DNA of 64,000 bases from Effusibacillus dendaii (GCF_015097055.1 NZ_AP023366.1:720501-784500); one strand, 5' to 3'; shown: positions 8,557 to 17,782, counted from the first letter of the stretch. Made by a program: numbers and translations. The notes: a model not told the origin generated them from the letters alone.

Positions 8557-9167
8557 CTAAGCCCCTTTAATCAACAAACGACACCCGAAAGACCAAGCCC
8601 ACTTTGCTTTTTGGATTGTTTCCTCCATACTTCCATATGTAGTAAGACCGTTTTCGTCGGTTGCCTGAAATCCAAAAACAATCGTACTGTTCGAATCTGC
8701 GACAGTTTTGGCCCCATTTAACTGTAACGTACTTTGCATGGTATAATTTTGCAATTTATCGAGCATCGTTTCACTTGAGGAATAACCGTTCTTATCGACA
8801 AATCCATAGGTAATTTGATATTTTCCGTTAGTGTCCTTTTCATTTTTTTCTTCCTTCACTGAGAAAATAAAGTCACCAGCATATTTCCCGGTATCAGTTC
8901 CCCGCTCCAGAATAGATTGACTTAACATCCCTGCTGTTTTTGTTTTCACTCCGTTTTCCCACACCTCCATTTCCGCTTGAATTTTACTTTTTTTACCCTG
9001 ATAACGTAAATGGACTCCTCCAGAATGTAATCCCATGAAAGGTTTGAATTTCACAGCTTCTCCTTCCAAAAGGTTCACGGGCTTCACTTCTATTTTTCCT
9101 TTATTTGCTGGAGGTGATTCTGCTGCGGGAATGGAAGTTTTGGAGCAGGACTTATACGCTGCTTCAT
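8557..9167 (-). pseudogene. Lipoprotein gene with deleted/frameshifted signal peptide
   Basis: The body (about 176 residues from an internal GTG) is an uncharacterised beta-rich domain, e.g. HSGGVHLRYQGKKSKIQAEM. Upstream the frame continues as YKSCSKTSIPAAESPPANKG, the look of a mature lipoprotein N-terminus after its Cys, but it has no start codon before a TAA. A good ribosome binding site and ATG (GGAGGG, ATG at 9167) exist in another frame, MKQRIS, the normal start of a lipoprotein signal. The hydrophobic core is missing and the frames no longer match. A cytosolic product from the internal GTG at 9087 is the alternative. Confidence 0.65.
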
Positions 9168-9331
9168 TTGTGATTTCCCTCCAATGTTACGCCCATCAAT
9201 GAGGATGGGGCCCCGTCGAAAGTACAAAATTTAAAATTCCTATCAGCCAAAAATGGTTTTCCAGATCGGTTCTTGCTAAACTATAGGGTACATGATCACT
9301 TGTCACCAATCTATCTGCAAGGAGACAAACG

Positions 9332-9574
9332 ATGGGCATTGTAATTCTTGAGGTTTGCGAGAGTAATCCGGCTGCTTCTCTCGATTTGGAAAAATGGGAG
9401 AGCGAGTACCCCGGAACATCCGTCATACGCAGTTCTTGCTTAAGCGAATGCGAATTTTGCGCCGCGCATGCATATGTGATGATTAACGGGGAGATTGTGT
9501 CAAGTCATGATCTCGACTCCCTGTCAGCCGCCATCCGAGAAAAAATTGAACAGGAATTGAATGCTTGGCAATAA
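9332..9574 (+). CDS. DUF1450 (YuzB-type) protein
   Basis: An 80-residue protein with the DUF1450 arrangement: an N-terminal Cys in LEVCESNPA, a central CLSECEFCAAHAYVMINGE cluster and a C-terminal SLSAAIREKIEQEL helix. AAGGAG stands 7 nt before the ATG. The stop codon lies 3 nt from that of the converging DUF2797 gene. The family is associated with thiol/metal motifs but has no assigned function. Confidence 0.78.
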   Translation: MGIVILEVCESNPAASLDLEKWESEYPGTSVIRSSCLSECEFCAAHAYVMINGEIVSSHDLDSLSAAIREKIEQELNAWQ

Positions 9575-9577
9575 GGT

Positions 9578-10375
9578 TTATTCCGGCAGAACGAGATTCA
9601 CTTTATAGCCGGCATGCTTTTTGACGTTTAAAACCCCATCTTCAAAAATCAAATATTGCCCTTTGATGCCGATCAACCGCCCGGCAACCGAATCCTGTTT
9701 GTCAAACGAAAACGATGTGATTTTGTCAAGCGTCTCAAGCATCGGATAGGCGAATTGATAAACCGCCTGTTCCTCTAACAGATAGGATTCGTACCCGGCT
9801 GGCAGACTGGCAAGCACCTGTCGGCGTATTTCCAGTAAATCGACCGCTTCAATTTGGCCTGACAGCATTTTGCGCCAGTTCGTTTTATCCGGAATCTGTT
9901 CAGAGATAAGCACTTCCAGTTCACCAGCCAATTTGCGCGTGGGGACTTCCGCAATCGGAATCGCTTCCACTGCCCCCTGGTCGATCCATCGTGCCTTGCC
10001 TCTGCTTTTGCGGGTAATTCCGACCTTGACGCCAGAGCTTAACGCCAGGTACACATAATGCGGGGTCATGCAATGTTCTTCTGCAAACTGATTGTCCCGG
10101 CAAGTGCCGAGATGATGGTGACATTGATGGGGTTTGACAATACATAAATCACATTCGGCCAACGTTGTGAAACAGGGATAGCAGTACCCGTTGTTGAACA
10201 GTTTATTCGCTTTTCGACCGCAAACACAGCAGGCTTTTTCACCCAAATAACGGATTTCAATCGACTGTCCGAGGAAACGGTTTAATGCAACCCGCTGTTC
10301 GCCAACCACCAGATAATATTCAACGGTTTCAGCCGCTTCATGCTCCAAATCGTTAAGAAAACCTGTAAAAGACAT
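9578..10375 (-). CDS. DUF2797 domain protein
   Basis: A 265-residue protein of the DUF2797 family. Zinc-finger-like cysteine/histidine pairs run from CCVCGRKANKLFNNGYCYPC through CDLC, QCHHH, GTCRDNQ and HCMTPHYVYLA, typical of this family. The second half (VKVGITRKSRGKARWIDQGA) resembles a GIY-YIG-like nuclease core, so a nucleic-acid role is possible but unproven. The ATG at 10375 is preferred because AGGAGAGG lies 7 nt upstream. Confidence 0.78.
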   Translation of the reverse strand: MSFTGFLNDLEHEAAETVEYYLVVGEQRVALNRFLGQSIEIRYLGEKACCVCGRKANKLFNNGYCYPCFTTLAECDLCIVKPHQCHHHLGTCRDNQFAEEHCMTPHYVYLALSSGVKVGITRKSRGKARWIDQGAVEAIPIAEVPTRKLAGELEVLISEQIPDKTNWRKMLSGQIEAVDLLEIRRQVLASLPAGYESYLLEEQAVYQFAYPMLETLDKITSFSFDKQDSVAGRLIGIKGQYLIFEDGVLNVKKHAGYKVNLVLPE

Positions 10376-10458
10376 AAGCAAACCTCTCCTGTCAGTTCAA
10401 ATACAGTTTCTATCATATCATATTCAATCTGCCAGGAGATTTGGAAAGGAGCCGATTT

Positions 10459-11421
10459 ATGCTGAAAATTACCGTACGCCCGCCCGCTCCATTTGACTTT
10501 CGGCATCTGTTTGACCGACTTGCGCAATCTTCAAACCGTGTCCTGTATCGGATTACAGACAATTCGGTCTTGCGCCTGTTTTTGATCGACGGCAGGCCGA
10601 TATTGGCCGAACTGCGCTCAACCGGAACCGTCGAGCAGCCGGAAATTACAATCACCGCTTGGAACACAGAAAATCAGGGGCAGGCGGAAAAAGTTTTTGC
10701 CCTTTGCACGCACATCTTTTCCCTTAACCGACCGCTCTGGAGCTTTTACAAAACTGCAGCCGAAAACGATCCGGTGCTTCACCGTTTAACTGAAAAACAC
10801 AGGGGAATCCACATGTTGCTGGAGCCGGGTATTGAAGAAGCGATGATATTGTCCATTATCGGCCAGCAAGTCAATTTGACATTTGCCGCGAATTTAAAAC
10901 ATGCGCTAGTGGAATTATGCAGCGAACCTTTTATTTGGAAAGGACAAACGTTTTATGCATTCCCTCAGCTCGAGCGGATTGCTTCTCTCTCCTACGAGGA
11001 CTTGCGCAAGCTGAAATACTCACAGCGAAAAGCGGAATATGTAATCGATTTTGCCAGACTGGTGGTATCTGGAACTTTTCGCAGCGATGTAATCGCGCGA
11101 TTGTCAAACGATGAAGCAATAGAGGAAATGGCCAAACTGCGGGGCATTGGACGTTGGACAGCAGAATGTGTGCTGTTGTTCGGAATTGGACGACCGGACG
11201 TTTTGCCTGCGCTGGACATTGGTCTGCGAAACGCGGTACAGCTGTTCTACCAACTCCCAAACCAGCCAACTGAAACAGACATTCGTAAAATGGCTTTGGC
11301 CTGGTCTGGATGGGAAAGCTACGCCACTTACTACCTTTGGGCAGCACTTGGCATGGCAAAGGCCGAGAAAAAGAGCAATCCCAAAGCGGACCGTTCGTCA
11401 GCGCATGTCGAACCCTTGTGA
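10459..11421 (+). CDS. alkA: DNA-3-methyladenine glycosylase II (AlkA-type)
   Basis: A base-excision glycosylase of the HhH-GPD superfamily that removes alkylated purines. The N-terminal ~110 residues form an AlkA N-like beta domain. EEAMILSIIGQQVNLTFA opens the catalytic domain, and the helix-hairpin-helix and catalytic region read LRGIGRWTAECVLLFGIGRP then ALDIG with the catalytic Asp. AAAGGAG lies 7 nt upstream of the ATG at 10459. Its 3' end overlaps the converging gene at 11398 by 24 bp. No Ada-type regulator is near. Confidence 0.87.
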   Translation: MLKITVRPPAPFDFRHLFDRLAQSSNRVLYRITDNSVLRLFLIDGRPILAELRSTGTVEQPEITITAWNTENQGQAEKVFALCTHIFSLNRPLWSFYKTAAENDPVLHRLTEKHRGIHMLLEPGIEEAMILSIIGQQVNLTFAANLKHALVELCSEPFIWKGQTFYAFPQLERIASLSYEDLRKLKYSQRKAEYVIDFARLVVSGTFRSDVIARLSNDEAIEEMAKLRGIGRWTAECVLLFGIGRPDVLPALDIGLRNAVQLFYQLPNQPTETDIRKMALAWSGWESYATYYLWAALGMAKAEKKSNPKADRSSAHVEPL

Positions 11422-11757
11422 ACCGAACGGTTTTGGCAGACTTTGCAGATTCTCAAACACAAACATCCACCCGTGATCTTCTCTGTACACCTGCATATCT
11501 ACCTGATCATTCAGCATGAGCAGAATAAACAGATTCATGTCTGTTTTAAAATAAGGACTCAGATGCTCGTCATGCAGGCGAAGATTAAGGACACGGTGTT
11601 TGTCCTGTTGGGCAACTTTGACACCGTCCCGAATGTTGTAGGGTTCAATGTGGAGTGGCGGCAAAAGATCATGTTTGTTGTTGTTTCGCAAATATTCGTA
11701 AACTTGCCGGGCAGATTTTGCTTTTCGGCTGTTTTCAAGAATCAAAGCATAATTCAT
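11398..11757 (-). CDS. Uncharacterised 119-residue protein
   Basis: Not recognised. A soluble, charged alpha/beta-looking protein beginning MNYALILENSRKAKSARQVY, with no signal peptide or membrane segment. AAGGAG lies 8 nt before the ATG. Its last 24 bp overlap the converging alkA end. Confidence 0.65.
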   Translation of the reverse strand: MNYALILENSRKAKSARQVYEYLRNNNKHDLLPPLHIEPYNIRDGVKVAQQDKHRVLNLRLHDEHLSPYFKTDMNLFILLMLNDQVDMQVYREDHGWMFVFENLQSLPKPFGSQGFDMR

Positions 11758-11825
11758 TGTCGGGGCTCCTTGTGCCTTATTTCAATACCACATTATCACA
11801 GTTGCAGTTGGAATGGAATCGCAAA

Positions 11826-11867
11826 ATGAAAAGGCCCCCTTTGGTAAACCAACCAGATTAGGGGGCC
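11826..11867 (-). terminator. Terminator after DUF92 gene
   Basis: A 7-bp all-GC stem (GGCCCCC/GGGGGCC) with a 21-nt loop is followed on the minus strand by TTTTCATTTT. About 80 bp of featureless sequence lies between it and the DUF92 stop codon. Confidence 0.7.
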
Positions 11868-11948
11868 ATAGGGTCCCATGACAAATCAAATTATAACCGA
11901 AGTTCACTATAAAGCCATTAGGGAATATATGGAGGTGTTGGCACATCC

Positions 11949-12797
11949 TTACAAACCATTTAAAACATACCCTGCATAGAAAATCAAACCGATTCCCCCA
12001 CCTGCCCAAGAACTGATCAGGTTCACACTGTCATTTGTCATCCAATGGTATCCCTGAATCGGTTGTGCAGGGGAATCGCAGTGAAACTTCCGTTCCACAT
12101 CCATCCCACATACAGAACATCGATACATCGACTGCCAACGGGCACCTATCAGGGAATCTGTAAGAGAACCTGTCAGTCCCGCAGCAATTCCCAACATGGT
12201 CAGAAACATAACACGGAGTGCTGGGTCTGTGGGGAGAACGTACGCTTGCGGTTCTGGCAGAAATTCATTCAATAAACCCGCAATGCCCCCAATGAACAAC
12301 CCTCCTGCAGCAGAGGCTATAACTCCCAAACCGCTCACCGCACCGGATGTTCCAGCTTCTACTCTACGCCCAGTCAAAATCGAACGGGGCGGTTTTGGAC
12401 TGAGTCCACCGATTTCAGTCGCCCATGTATCCGCGTTTACGGCCGCCATAACGCCCACAAACACGATCCACCACAACGGAGTTGGCCAAAACGCATTTGC
12501 CAGCGCCAAAAATACGGCTGTTCCGCCATTGGCCCATACCTGTCCAGCATCTCGTCTGCCTGTCTTTTCATACTTCTGTTCCGCCTGTCGTTTCACATTC
12601 TGTTTATATTTGGACAACAAGGAGGAGGAGACAAAGAAAGCGATCAACGTCCCAAACCAAGCGACGCTGCCCACCCCGTAAAGAATCGTTCCTACAAAAA
12701 CGGCTGCAATCGCCCCCGAAAACGACAATGAACGTTTCCCATAAGCAATGCCGGAAATGGCAATACTACCGATACATCCAATAACAAAATCAATCAT
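11949..12797 (-). CDS. DUF92 (TMEM19/VTE6-like) membrane protein
   Basis: A polytopic integral membrane protein of 282 residues with about 6-7 hydrophobic helices. The DUF92 signature is clear: AAVNADTWATEIGGLSPKPP, then GRRVEAGTSGAVSGLG and GLTGSLTDSLIGARWQ. A CSVCGMDVERKFHC motif precedes the last loop. The plant relative VTE6 is a phytyl-phosphate kinase, so a polyprenyl or alcohol phosphate kinase role is possible. The bacterial function is unproven. The start ATG has only a weak GAGGGA about 14 nt upstream. Confidence 0.8.
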   Translation of the reverse strand: MIDFVIGCIGSIAISGIAYGKRSLSFSGAIAAVFVGTILYGVGSVAWFGTLIAFFVSSSLLSKYKQNVKRQAEQKYEKTGRRDAGQVWANGGTAVFLALANAFWPTPLWWIVFVGVMAAVNADTWATEIGGLSPKPPRSILTGRRVEAGTSGAVSGLGVIASAAGGLFIGGIAGLLNEFLPEPQAYVLPTDPALRVMFLTMLGIAAGLTGSLTDSLIGARWQSMYRCSVCGMDVERKFHCDSPAQPIQGYHWMTNDSVNLISSWAGGGIGLIFYAGYVLNGL

Positions 12798-12906
12798 TTT
12801 ATGAAAAGTCCCTCGATTCGTTGACCGAAATGTAATATTTTATTGCATTGTATGGAAAAATAATGATAGTATGTAGTATAGAAATGTATGTAGGAGAGTG
12901 ATCGGG

Positions 12907-13071
12907 TTGTTTCGATACTATCTTGGAATTGCAATCATGTGTTTGGCATTCGCCCTCTTTGCCATGTTCCTTTCCGCTAACCCGGCGGCTGTTGCCAGCA
13001 TTTATGTAGGAATTGCCGGCGCATTCCTAGCCATTGCATTTATTACTTCCGGCCCGGAATCACGTTGGTAA
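12907..13071 (+). CDS. 54-residue membrane protein with two TM helices
   Basis: A short gene between oppositely oriented neighbours. It begins FRYYLGIAIMCLAFALF after a TTG start, with TAGGAG 10 nt upstream, and ends in SGPESRW. Two hydrophobic helices (about residues 5-22 and 27-47) flank SANPAA. An upstream in-frame GTG is too near the ribosome binding site. It is followed by a strong forward terminator, supporting a real transcription unit. Family not recognised. Confidence 0.65.
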   Translation: MFRYYLGIAIMCLAFALFAMFLSANPAAVASIYVGIAGAFLAIAFITSGPESRW

Positions 13072-13096
13072 AGCCTCCATATCTGTTTTTTACATA

Positions 13097-13129
13097 AACC
13101 TTTGAACCCGCTCGGTTCAAAGGTTTTTT
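13097..13129 (+). terminator. Intrinsic terminator for the small membrane protein gene
   Basis: A 12-bp stem (AACCTTTGAACC/GGTTCAAAGGTT) with a 5-nt loop is followed by TTTTTTC. It ends at the stop codon of the converging sirtuin gene. Confidence 0.88.
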
Positions 13130-13800
13130 CATTCCTTCATAATTTGCGGCAAAATCAATTCCGCCTGACGATTGAGCCGAATTAATGGAACTTGATTTCG
13201 AACCGCTATCTGAGGCAATTCCTTACAGGGAGCCATCTCCAATTTTGTCCCCACAATCAGCAATACATCGGCTTTTCCCACCCAATCGACCGCCGTCCCA
13301 TAATGATATACCTGTTCCCCGACAAGTACAATATTCGGTTTTAAAATCTCCTGACAGGATGGGCAGCGCGGAATTTCATCGCGATATCCGTAATCAGCCG
13401 GAAACAGCGTTTGGCAACCGATACATTTTAACTCAAACAAATTCCCATGCAATTCCAAAACATGTGAACTGCCCGCTTTTTGATGCAGTCCGTCAATATT
13501 TTGCGTAATAATTGGCACTTGTTGACGGGCCAAGGCAAGATGCGCCTGATTCGGTTTTGCGTCTCGCCAATCCTGATAAATATGGCGATAAAATTGATAA
13601 AATTGCCTTGTTTTACGAGAGAACATGTCCCATGTAAAAAAATCTTTTAACTTGGTCCCCTTCCACGTTTCCCTGACTGTCGGCAAACCGCTGGCCACCG
13701 AAATACCTGCACCTGTGATTGCGACTGGATGACTCGCGTTTTGCATCAAATTTCTCCATTCTTGAATCGGAAACGCATCTTGTGCAAGCTGGCTCTGCAT
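13129..13800 (-). CDS. SIR2-family NAD-dependent protein deacylase
   Basis: A sirtuin of 223 residues. The NAD-binding GAGISVASGLPT (from residue 30), TQNIDGLHQKAG, catalytic His in LELHGN, and the zinc site (CIGC ... CPSC) are all present. NIVLVGEQV and VGTKLEMAPCKELP complete the fold. The first motif departs from the usual GIPxFR (here GLPTVR), so the acyl preference is uncertain. The ATG at 13800 has GAGGTG 6 nt upstream and is preferred over GTG 13809. Confidence 0.88.
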   Translation of the reverse strand: MQSQLAQDAFPIQEWRNLMQNASHPVAITGAGISVASGLPTVRETWKGTKLKDFFTWDMFSRKTRQFYQFYRHIYQDWRDAKPNQAHLALARQQVPIITQNIDGLHQKAGSSHVLELHGNLFELKCIGCQTLFPADYGYRDEIPRCPSCQEILKPNIVLVGEQVYHYGTAVDWVGKADVLLIVGTKLEMAPCKELPQIAVRNQVPLIRLNRQAELILPQIMKE

Positions 13801-13873
13801 CCCGTTCACCTCTAGCTGTTATTGTGTGCGGGATGACACGAGGCATACGTGAATTTGACAGTGATAACGGAAA

Positions 13874-13901
13874 CGCCGCAACGGTAAAAACCGTTACGGC
13901 G
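13874..13901 (-). terminator. Terminator of the cstA-ybdD operon
   Basis: A 12-bp GC-rich stem (CGCCGTAACGGT/ACCGTTGCGGCG) is followed by TTTCCG on the minus strand, 17 nt downstream of the ybdD stop codon. Confidence 0.75.
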
Positions 13902-13917
13902 CATATATATTTCCCTC

Positions 13918-14112
13918 TTAGCAACAACGATTGACCGTTCCGCTGTCATAGCGGTTCTTGAGAGCATAAAGATAATACTCTTTTTCAGACATGGGAGGCG
14001 TATCTGGATGTATGGACATATGCCGCTCCAAATACTTCTCATAATCGGGCATCCCGAAAATGGTTTTGATATTGGAACGAGCCTGACTGATCCATCCCAT
14101 TACCTGTTTCAC
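13918..14112 (-). CDS. YbdD/YjiX family protein (DUF466)
   Basis: A 64-residue protein with the YbdD/YjiX signature: IFGMPDYEKYLERHMSIHPD near the middle and the terminal cysteine pair RCC. Members are encoded beside CstA-type transporters, as here. The GTG start at 14112 uses a GGAGG that overlaps the end of cstA, implying translational coupling. The biochemical role is unknown. Confidence 0.88.
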   Translation of the reverse strand: MKQVMGWISQARSNIKTIFGMPDYEKYLERHMSIHPDTPPMSEKEYYLYALKNRYDSGTVNRCC

Positions 14113-14118
14113 GGCCGA

Positions 14119-16173
14119 TCAACCTCCAATATGGGTACCCGGTAACTTCGATTGAACAAATGGGGTTTCTTGCAGCTCCAGTTTTTCTTTCCGGACCAGG
14201 AATCGGTACCAGGTCCAGAACGCATTCAGAATTAACAGCACTACAACCACAATGAAGATGATTGTAACGAACGCGTCCAGTTTATCGTTGAATACGATAG
14301 CCCCGATCTTATCCGCAGGAGCTTTTAAAGTTCCGTTTGCCACTGCGTTCGCATGCGCATAAAATCCAATGGCCGGTCTCGTGTCAACCAGTTTTTGAAC
14401 CGCAGCTCCAAGCGTAGTTACGCACAACCAGATAAACGGTACAATGGTAACGAAAGAGTATTTTGCCTTACCCATCTTAATGATAATGGTGGTGGACACC
14501 GCCAATGCAATCGCCGCCAGCATCTGGTTCGAGATACCAAACAGCGCCCACAAGGAATTGATTCCGCCAAACGGATCAACCGCGCCTTGATAGAGGAAGT
14601 ATGCCCATGCGAGCGTAATCAGAGCGGATGCGATTACGTTATAGGAAAATACATCTGTACGAGCGAACGGTTTGTAAACGTTACCGATCAAATCCTGCAG
14701 CATGAAACGGCCAATCCGGGTTCCCGCATCAATCGTCGTCAGGATGAAGAGAGCTTCAAACAGAATCGCGAAATGGTACCAGAACGCTTTGGCGCCTGCC
14801 AGGAATGAGTTGAAAATTTCCGCCATGCCGATAGCCAGCGACGGTGCGCCGCCTGTTCTGGACATGATTGTTTTTTCACCCACTTCTTTCGCTGCGGCAG
14901 TGATCTGATCCGCGCTGACCTGGAAGCCCCAGGACGAAATTTTTGCAGCTGCTGTCGCAGCATCTGTTCCAATTACTGTGGGTGCCGAGTTAATGGCAAA
15001 GTATACGCCTGGCTCTAACATACATGCGGCTACCAACGCCATGATGGCAACGCCGGACTCCATCAACATACCGCCATATCCAATCGCACGGGCATGTGAT
15101 TCTTTTGTCAACATTTTCGGTGTGGTTCCGGAAGAAACCAGAGAGTGGAAGCCAGAGATGGAACCACAGGCAATCGTAATGAACAGGAACGGGAACAAGT
15201 TCCCTGCAAATACAGGACCTGTACCATCAATAAATCGGCTGATCGCCGGCATTTTCAAATCGGGCATGATTACGATAATCCCGATTGCCAACAGGATGAT
15301 CGTTCCGATTTTCATAAAGGAACTGAGGTAGTCACGCGGTGCCAACAGCAACCATACCGGCAGGATGGATGCGATGAACCCGTAAATCGCCATCATGACG
15401 GATAGCTGCGCAGCCGTAAATGTAAACATTTTTGCCAACGTCGGGTCTGCTGCCACATAACGACCGCCCCAAAGGGACAGCAGTAAAAGTACGATACCGA
15501 TAAGGGAAGCTTCTAAAACTCGACCGGGCCGTAAGTAGCGCATATAAACACCCATAAAGATTGCAATCGGGATCGTCATTGCAATCGTAAATACTCCCCA
15601 AGGCGAATCTGCAAGCGCCTTCACAACCACTAATCCTAAAACGGCAATCAGAATAATCATAATCGCAAGGATACCGACAGATGCAATCAGACCCCCGAAC
15701 GGGCCGACCTCATCCTTCGCCATCTGACCGAGCGTTTTACCGTTTCGACGCATAGAACCGAGCAGCACAACAAAGTCCTGCACCGCCCCTGCCAGTACCA
15801 CACCGATGATAATCCAGAGAGCACTCGGCAGATACCCCATCTGTGCAGCCAATGTAGGCCCTACCAACGGGCCTGCTCCTGAAATCGCCGCAAAATGGTG
15901 TCCGAACAACACCCATTTTTGGGTCGGGACATAGTCTTTGCCGTCATTGTTAATTTCAGCCGGGGTAGCACGATTGTCATTTACTTCAAAGATTTTGTTA
16001 GCGATGAACTTACTATAAAAACGGTATGCCACTGCATACGAACAGACAGCAGCAATCACCAGCCAAGCGGCAGAAATCGTTTCGCCTCTGGAAAGGGCCA
16101 GAGTAGCGAAAGCGACAGCACCCAGCACGGAAATAGCTGTCCAGATCAAGATTGAGACAAACCCTCTCTTCAC
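14119..16173 (-). CDS. cstA: CstA/BtsT-family carbon starvation transporter
   Basis: A large polytopic membrane protein (684 residues, around 16-18 hydrophobic segments) of the CstA family, whose members import pyruvate or peptides under carbon limitation. Diagnostic segments include GHHFAAISGAGPLVGPTLAAQ near residue 91, SGFHSLVSSGTTPKML mid-protein and LFILTTIDAGTRIGRFMLQD. The GTG start at 16173 has AGGGGG 6 nt upstream. It forms an operon with ybdD. Peptide or pyruvate specificity cannot be decided here. Confidence 0.9.
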   Translation of the reverse strand: MKRGFVSILIWTAISVLGAVAFATLALSRGETISAAWLVIAAVCSYAVAYRFYSKFIANKIFEVNDNRATPAEINNDGKDYVPTQKWVLFGHHFAAISGAGPLVGPTLAAQMGYLPSALWIIIGVVLAGAVQDFVVLLGSMRRNGKTLGQMAKDEVGPFGGLIASVGILAIMIILIAVLGLVVVKALADSPWGVFTIAMTIPIAIFMGVYMRYLRPGRVLEASLIGIVLLLLSLWGGRYVAADPTLAKMFTFTAAQLSVMMAIYGFIASILPVWLLLAPRDYLSSFMKIGTIILLAIGIIVIMPDLKMPAISRFIDGTGPVFAGNLFPFLFITIACGSISGFHSLVSSGTTPKMLTKESHARAIGYGGMLMESGVAIMALVAACMLEPGVYFAINSAPTVIGTDAATAAAKISSWGFQVSADQITAAAKEVGEKTIMSRTGGAPSLAIGMAEIFNSFLAGAKAFWYHFAILFEALFILTTIDAGTRIGRFMLQDLIGNVYKPFARTDVFSYNVIASALITLAWAYFLYQGAVDPFGGINSLWALFGISNQMLAAIALAVSTTIIIKMGKAKYSFVTIVPFIWLCVTTLGAAVQKLVDTRPAIGFYAHANAVANGTLKAPADKIGAIVFNDKLDAFVTIIFIVVVVLLILNAFWTWYRFLVRKEKLELQETPFVQSKLPGTHIGG

Positions 16174-16233
16174 AAATATCCCCCTTTTTTTAGAAATTTT
16201 TTGTCAAATTAGATAATTGCCCGGCTTAGACTT

Positions 16234-16261
16234 ATTATATTCACAATGCTTAAAAAATCAA
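16234..16261 (-). promoter_or_regulatory. Probable sigma-A promoter of cstA
   Basis: On the minus strand a TTGATT -35 and TATAAT -10 are separated by 16 bp, about 60 bp upstream of the cstA start. No clear catabolite (cre) site was found. Confidence 0.5.
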
Positions 16262-16285
16262 ACTGAGAAATCATTAAAAGGATTT

Positions 16286-16321
16286 AAAAAAGAGTGAAAG
16301 GATGTCTCCTTCACTCTTTTT
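16286..16321 (-). terminator. Terminator after the MBL hydrolase gene
   Basis: A long stem (AAAAAGAGTGAAGGA with one bulged base on the partner side) is followed by a T tract on the minus strand, 10 nt past the hydrolase stop codon. Confidence 0.85.
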
Positions 16322-16330
16322 CGACCTCAT

Positions 16331-16963
16331 TCACATGTTGTCCCGGACAAACGGATTCGATTGCCGTTCTCGCTCGATCGTCGTCTCCGGCCCATGTCCC
16401 GGATAGACGATTGTTTGATTGGGAAGCACGTATAACTTCCGACGTATGCTATCGATTAATGTGTCATGATCCCCGCCAGGCAGGTCTGTTCGACCGATGC
16501 TGCCGAAGAAAAGGGTATCCCCCGCAAATACCTGATCCCCTGCTACATACGCAACAGATCCAGGAGAATGACCCGGAACAAATAAAACGGAAATTTCCGT
16601 GTCAGCGAACTGGATTTTGTCTCCTTCCGCCACAAACCGATCTGCTGCAGGTCCAGTAATCGGGCCTGAAATCTGTGGCCAACGGCCGGATCCGTTCAGC
16701 ATCGGATCGGTTAGCCAGTCTTTTTCATTAATATGAATCGAAATGGGAGCTCCCGTTGCCTGCTTTAGCTGCTGCAAGCCCCCAATATGGTCCAAATGGG
16801 CATGCGTTAGCAAAATATGCTCCACTTTGTAACCATCCACCGCATCCAAAACAATGTCAGGCCCATAACCTGGATCAATAATGATCGCTGTCTTATGATC
16901 TTCGTCTGTCAGGACATAGCAGTTCGTCTGAAACGCTCCCAATGCAAATCCTTGAATATGCAT
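16331..16963 (-). CDS. MBL-fold metallo-hydrolase (glyoxalase II-like)
   Basis: A 210-residue metallo-beta-lactamase-fold hydrolase. The metal motif THAHLDH (His54, His56, Asp58, His59), the second His in PGHSPGSV, the bridging Asp in VFAGDTLF and a C-terminal PGHGPET are present. This matches the YqgX/glyoxalase II-like group that hydrolyses thioesters. The ATG has GTAGGGGG 9 nt upstream. It lies 13 bp after thiG on the same strand and probably shares its transcript, although no thiamine role is known for it. Confidence 0.85.
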   Translation of the reverse strand: MHIQGFALGAFQTNCYVLTDEDHKTAIIIDPGYGPDIVLDAVDGYKVEHILLTHAHLDHIGGLQQLKQATGAPISIHINEKDWLTDPMLNGSGRWPQISGPITGPAADRFVAEGDKIQFADTEISVLFVPGHSPGSVAYVAGDQVFAGDTLFFGSIGRTDLPGGDHDTLIDSIRRKLYVLPNQTIVYPGHGPETTIERERQSNPFVRDNM

Positions 16964-16976
16964 GAATGGATGCCCC

Positions 16977-17768
16977 CTACTCGATCATTCCTTCAACAGG
17001 AGAAGAGGCGCTGGCATACCGCTTTTTGGAAATTCTTCCAGCCAAATATCCTTTTCTTCCCGCTTCGACTGCCAATTTCATCGCTTCCGCCATCAATACC
17101 GGATCTTTGGCTCCCGCTACCGCCGTATTGAGCAAAACTCCATCAGCGCCCAGTTCCATAGCCAGCGACACATCGGATGGCGAACCTACCCCAGCGTCAA
17201 CGATAACCGGAACTTGCGCTTCTTCAATAATAAATTTCAGGTAGTGAGGATTCAGAATCCCCAATCCGGAACCAATCGGGGAAGCACCCGGCATCACGGC
17301 GTGCGCACCCGCTTTCTGCAAATGTTGAGCCAAAATTGGGTCGTCTGATGTGTAAGTCAATACGGTAAATCCTTCATTCACCAAAATCTCTGTAGCTTTT
17401 AACGTTTCGATTGGGTCGGGCAGCAACGTTTTCGGATTGCCGATCACTTCCACTTTAATCATATCGCACAAACCGCTAGCTTTCGCAAGTCTGGCGATTC
17501 GCACCGCCTCTTCGGCCGTAGTCGCACCCGCTGTATTCGGCAGTAATGTATATTTTTTCAGATCGAGCCGTTCCAAGAAATTCGGCGCATCCGGATTATC
17601 CAAATTGAGCCTTCTGACAGCGAAAGTCAAAACCTCTGTACCGGAAAAGTCAACCGCTCTTTGCTGTACGTCCAGATCCGAAAATTTGCCGGTTCCAAGA
17701 AACAGCCGCGATGAAAACACGTGGTTCCCAATTCGTAATGCGTCTGTTTGATTTGCCACTCCATTCAT
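16977..17768 (-). CDS. thiG: Thiazole synthase ThiG
   Basis: Makes the thiazole phosphate moiety of thiamine from deoxyxylulose 5-phosphate, dehydroglycine and ThiS thiocarboxylate. It is a TIM barrel of 263 residues with [12 protein letters not shown] at the start, the Schiff-base Lys105 in MIKVEVIGN, and [13 protein letters not shown] plus [19 protein letters not shown] further on. GGAGG lies 8 nt before the ATG at 17768, which is preferred over ATGs upstream. It is third in a thiE-thiS-thiG operon under a TPP riboswitch. thiO/thiH and thiF are not in the window. Confidence 0.95.
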   Translation of the reverse strand: MNGVANQTDALRIGNHVFSSRLFLGTGKFSDLDVQQRAVDFSGTEVLTFAVRRLNLDNPDAPNFLERLDLKKYTLLPNTAGATTAEEAVRIARLAKASGLCDMIKVEVIGNPKTLLPDPIETLKATEILVNEGFTVLTYTSDDPILAQHLQKAGAHAVMPGASPIGSGLGILNPHYLKFIIEEAQVPVIVDAGVGSPSDVSLAMELGADGVLLNTAVAGAKDPVLMAEAMKLAVEAGRKGYLAGRISKKRYASASSPVEGMIE

Positions 17769-17782
17769 TTGTCCTACCTCCA

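Noticed and set aside
9196-9426. Minus-strand frame opposite the DUF1450 gene
   Set aside because: Covers a promoter region and the antisense of a conserved protein; no start signal.
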